From JBFKUL01 sp041635755 (lineage in GTDB: Bacteria; Pseudomonadota; Gammaproteobacteria; Burkholderiales; SG8-39), in NCBI GenBank assembly GCA_041635755.1, contig JBFKUL010000145.1, forward strand, positions 1 through 7,431: a stretch of 7,431 bases of DNA, written 5' to 3'. The position numbers were made by a program, and so were the translations under genes. The notes under the pieces were generated by a model. That model was not told the DNA's origin and did no database searches. It saw nothing but the letters and a program-made list of their open reading frames with translations. This document shows positions 5,712-7,431 of the stretch, piece after piece (the first letter of the stretch is position 1; each line of letters starts with the position of its first letter).

Positions 5712-6551
5712 TTTGCCGCCGTTCAGGAAGCGCTCCACCAACGCGAACTGATCGGGGACGTTCAGCGCCGGCGCGTGACCGCAGCCCTGAATTGTCACGA
5801 CGACCGCGCGCGGGCCGCGCTTGCGCATTTCGTCCGCCGTTTCGGCAAGCAGCAGATCAGAGGACTCGCCGCGCAGGCATAGCGTCGGCACTTCGATCGA
5901 GTCATAGGCCTCCCATTGGTCGTAGTCGTGCTTGTGGTGCAGGAACTGCATCACCATGTTCGGGTCGTAGTGCGGCGTCACCTTGCCTTCGGCGGTGCGC
6001 CGCGTCGAAGTCTCGGTCAGCCGGCGCCACTGCGCATCGGACAGCCGGCCGTAGGGCTTGTACACGGTGCGAAAGTACTGCTCCAGTTCGCTCACGCGCT
6101 CGAACTGCGGCGGATTGCCTGCGTAGCTGCGGATGCGCTCGACTGCGGCTTGTCCGAGCTTCGGGCCGATATCGTTCAGCACCAGGCGCCGGATGCGCCC
6201 CTTCATGGCACCCGCGGCCAGGTGCAGGCCCACCGCACCGCCCATCGAGGTGCCGAGCCAATGAAAGGTGTCGAGCCCGAGCTGCTCGGCGAGCGATAGC
6301 GCGAGCTTTCCGTAGAAGGCGAGGCAGTACTCCCTCTCGGGCGCCGGGCTCCACTGCGACAGGCCACGGCCGAGGGTGTCCGGGCAGATTACGCGGTAGC
6401 GCGACGCGAGGTGCGCGGCGATGTCGTCCATGTCGCGTCCGGTGCGCGCCAGGCCGTGCCAGGCGATTACCGTCTCGTCGTGCTCCGCGCCCCACTCGGT
6501 GTAGTGGATCTCGCGCTCGTGGCACACGAGATAGTTGGAGGTGGGAGTCAT
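5706..6551 (-). CDS. Alpha/beta hydrolase with serine nucleophile
   Basis: This 281-residue protein is a serine alpha/beta hydrolase, the fold of esterases, lactonases and C-C bond hydrolases. The sequence shows an oxyanion-type HG at 32-33 (WHGLARTG), the nucleophile elbow G100-T101-S102-M103-G104, a likely acid D232 after the RGESSD strand, and H259 (GCGHAP). A helical cap lies at about 130-215. There is no signal peptide. The ATG at 6551 is chosen because it overlaps the stop of the upstream permease gene (ATGA), has GAGG five bases before it, and starts just before the first strand. The same frame stays open for 30 more residues upstream, but those lie inside the permease gene. Cotranscription with a LivM-type permease suggests that it acts on an imported ester, lactone or ring-cleavage product. 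That is inference, and the exact substrate is unknown. Confidence 0.92.
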   Translation of the reverse strand: MTPTSNYLVCHEREIHYTEWGAEHDETVIAWHGLARTGRDMDDIAAHLASRYRVICPDTLGRGLSQWSPAPEREYCLAFYGKLALSLAEQLGLDTFHWLGTSMGGAVGLHLAAGAMKGRIRRLVLNDIGPKLGQAAVERIRSYAGNPPQFERVSELEQYFRTVYKPYGRLSDAQWRRLTETSTRRTAEGKVTPHYDPNMVMQFLHHKHDYDQWEAYDSIEVPTLCLRGESSDLLLAETADEMRKRGPRAVVVTIQGCGHAPALNVPDQFALVERFLNGGKA

Positions 6552-7431
6552 GGGCGCCTCGCTCCGCGCAGTTTGCCGACGATGCCGCTCGGGAAGTAGT
6601 ACACGCACAGAATGAACAGCACGCCGAGCCATAGGAGCCAACGGTCCGGGTGCAATAGCGCCGGCAGCAGCGGCAGTCCTTCGAGCGCGCCGCTCGCGCC
6701 CTTCATCAAGTCGCGCAAGTAGTTCTGCGCCAGCACGAAGATGGTGGCACCGAGCACCGAACCGTACATCGTGCCCATGCCGCCGATCACCACCATGAGC
6801 AGGATGTCGATCATGATGTTGAACGAGAGCGTCGTGTCCGGCCCGGTGTAGCGCAGCCAGATCGCGTAGAGGATGCCGGCCACGGTCGCGCCGAGTGCGG
6901 CGAGGCAGTTGGCCACCGTACGGTAGGTGACGATGCGGTAGCCGATCGCCTCCGAGCGGAACTCGTTCTCGCGGATCGAGAGCAGCACGCGGCCGAAGGG
7001 CGAGTTGACCACGCGCAGCAGCGCAAGGAAGAACGCTAGCGCGCCGAAGAACACGAGGTAGTAGCTGACGAGCCGGCCGTTCACTTCGACGCCAAAAGCG
7101 TTGAACAGCACCGTGCCCGGGCGCAGCAGTTCGGGCAGCCGATAGGTCAGGCCGTCCTCGCCGCCGGTGATCGGCGAAAGCTGCGAGGCGAGGATCTGGA
7201 AAAAGGACGCTACCGCGAGCGTGATCATGGCGAAGAAGATCGCGCGCACGCGCAGCGAGAGCAGGCCGATGGCGAGGGCAATGGCGAGCGACAATCCGAG
7301 GGCCGCGAACGTACCGAAGGCGAGCGCGCCCCAGCTCGGGCCCATCTTCGCCATGGCGATGCCGACGCCATAGCCGCCGATGCCGAAGAACATGGTGTGG
7401 GCGAACGAGACGATCCCGGTGTAGCCGAGCA
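6548..7431 (-). CDS. livM: Branched-chain amino acid-type ABC transporter permease LivM (5' end cut)
   Basis: LivM is one of the two inner-membrane permeases of the LIV/HAAT family of ABC importers, which carry branched-chain amino acids and also amides, urea or aromatic acids. The window shows 293 codons, and the reading frame stays open to the right edge. The first visible residues, LGYTGIVSFAH, followed by FFGIGGYG, are the conserved early LivM segment, so the internal Met at 7393 is not the start and the true N-terminus lies outside. Several membrane helices follow. The cytoplasmic coupling loop is at visible residues 143-170 (SPFGR, ENE, EAIGYR), and the conserved GGMGTMYGSVLGA is at 216-228. 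The C-terminus ends YFPSGIVGKLRG as in the family. The stop overlaps the downstream hydrolase start by ATGA. Partner genes (livH, livG, livF, binding protein) are not in view and would be expected to the right. The real cargo cannot be deduced. Confidence 0.95.
   Translation of the reverse strand, partial: LGYTGIVSFAHTMFFGIGGYGVGIAMAKMGPSWGALAFGTFAALGLSLAIALAIGLLSLRVRAIFFAMITLAVASFFQILASQLSPITGGEDGLTYRLPELLRPGTVLFNAFGVEVNGRLVSYYLVFFGALAFFLALLRVVNSPFGRVLLSIRENEFRSEAIGYRIVTYRTVANCLAALGATVAGILYAIWLRYTGPDTTLSFNIMIDILLMVVIGGMGTMYGSVLGATIFVLAQNYLRDLMKGASGALEGLPLLPALLHPDRWLLWLGVLFILCVYYFPSGIVGKLRGARRP

Noticed and set aside
5792..6634. Plus-strand open frame of 280 codons opposite the serine hydrolase
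   Set aside because: It is dominated by Arg, Ala, Ser and Cys with no domain pattern. The minus strand has an intact catalytic triad.
6552..6641. Upstream extension of the minus-strand serine hydrolase by 30 codons
   Set aside because: It lies within the permease coding region and is basic and low in complexity. The ATG at 6551 has a ribosome site and the ATGA overlap.

Overview
The window is a GC-rich bacterial stretch, with G/C at most third codon positions. It most likely comes from a betaproteobacterium. The main reason is the block HIT-family gene, tatA, tatB, tatC, all on the plus strand and tightly packed. That order, usually right behind the end of the histidine operon, is typical of Burkholderiales and relatives. 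The LivM-type permease on the other strand also fits such organisms, which carry many of these transporters. The taxonomic call is inference from gene order and composition.

Region 1 (1-1927, plus strand) is a housekeeping operon: the last codons of an unidentified gene, a HinT-like nucleotide hydrolase, and the twin-arginine translocase TatA, TatB and TatC, which exports folded proteins across the inner membrane. A strong hairpin plus T-run lies between tatA and tatB. tatB starts at GTG without a visible ribosome site, and tatC overlaps tatB by ATGA. This layout suits high TatA and low TatB/TatC output.

Region 2 (1928-5033, plus strand) follows a 125-base gap containing only weak hairpins. 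It is a two-gene unit joined by an ATGA overlap. The first gene encodes an uncharacterised 604-residue protein with a central P-loop kinase-like domain, loosely zeta-toxin or uridine-kinase-like, behind a long helical N-terminal region. The second encodes an epoxide-hydrolase-type alpha/beta hydrolase with an aspartate nucleophile. This pair is the least explained part of the window.

Region 3 (5034-5702, plus strand) has a 153-base gap with a possible promoter and a 7-bp inverted repeat, then a 171-residue helical protein of unknown function. It ends three bases from the convergent gene on the minus strand, and a small palindrome carries both stop codons.

Region 4 (5706-7431, minus strand) is the end of a transport operon: a LivM-type branched-chain amino acid ABC permease, cut by the right window edge, followed by a serine alpha/beta hydrolase that overlaps it by ATGA. 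The hydrolase may process a compound brought in by the transporter. No RNA genes, insertion sequences, CRISPR arrays or clear signs of recent transfer were seen.
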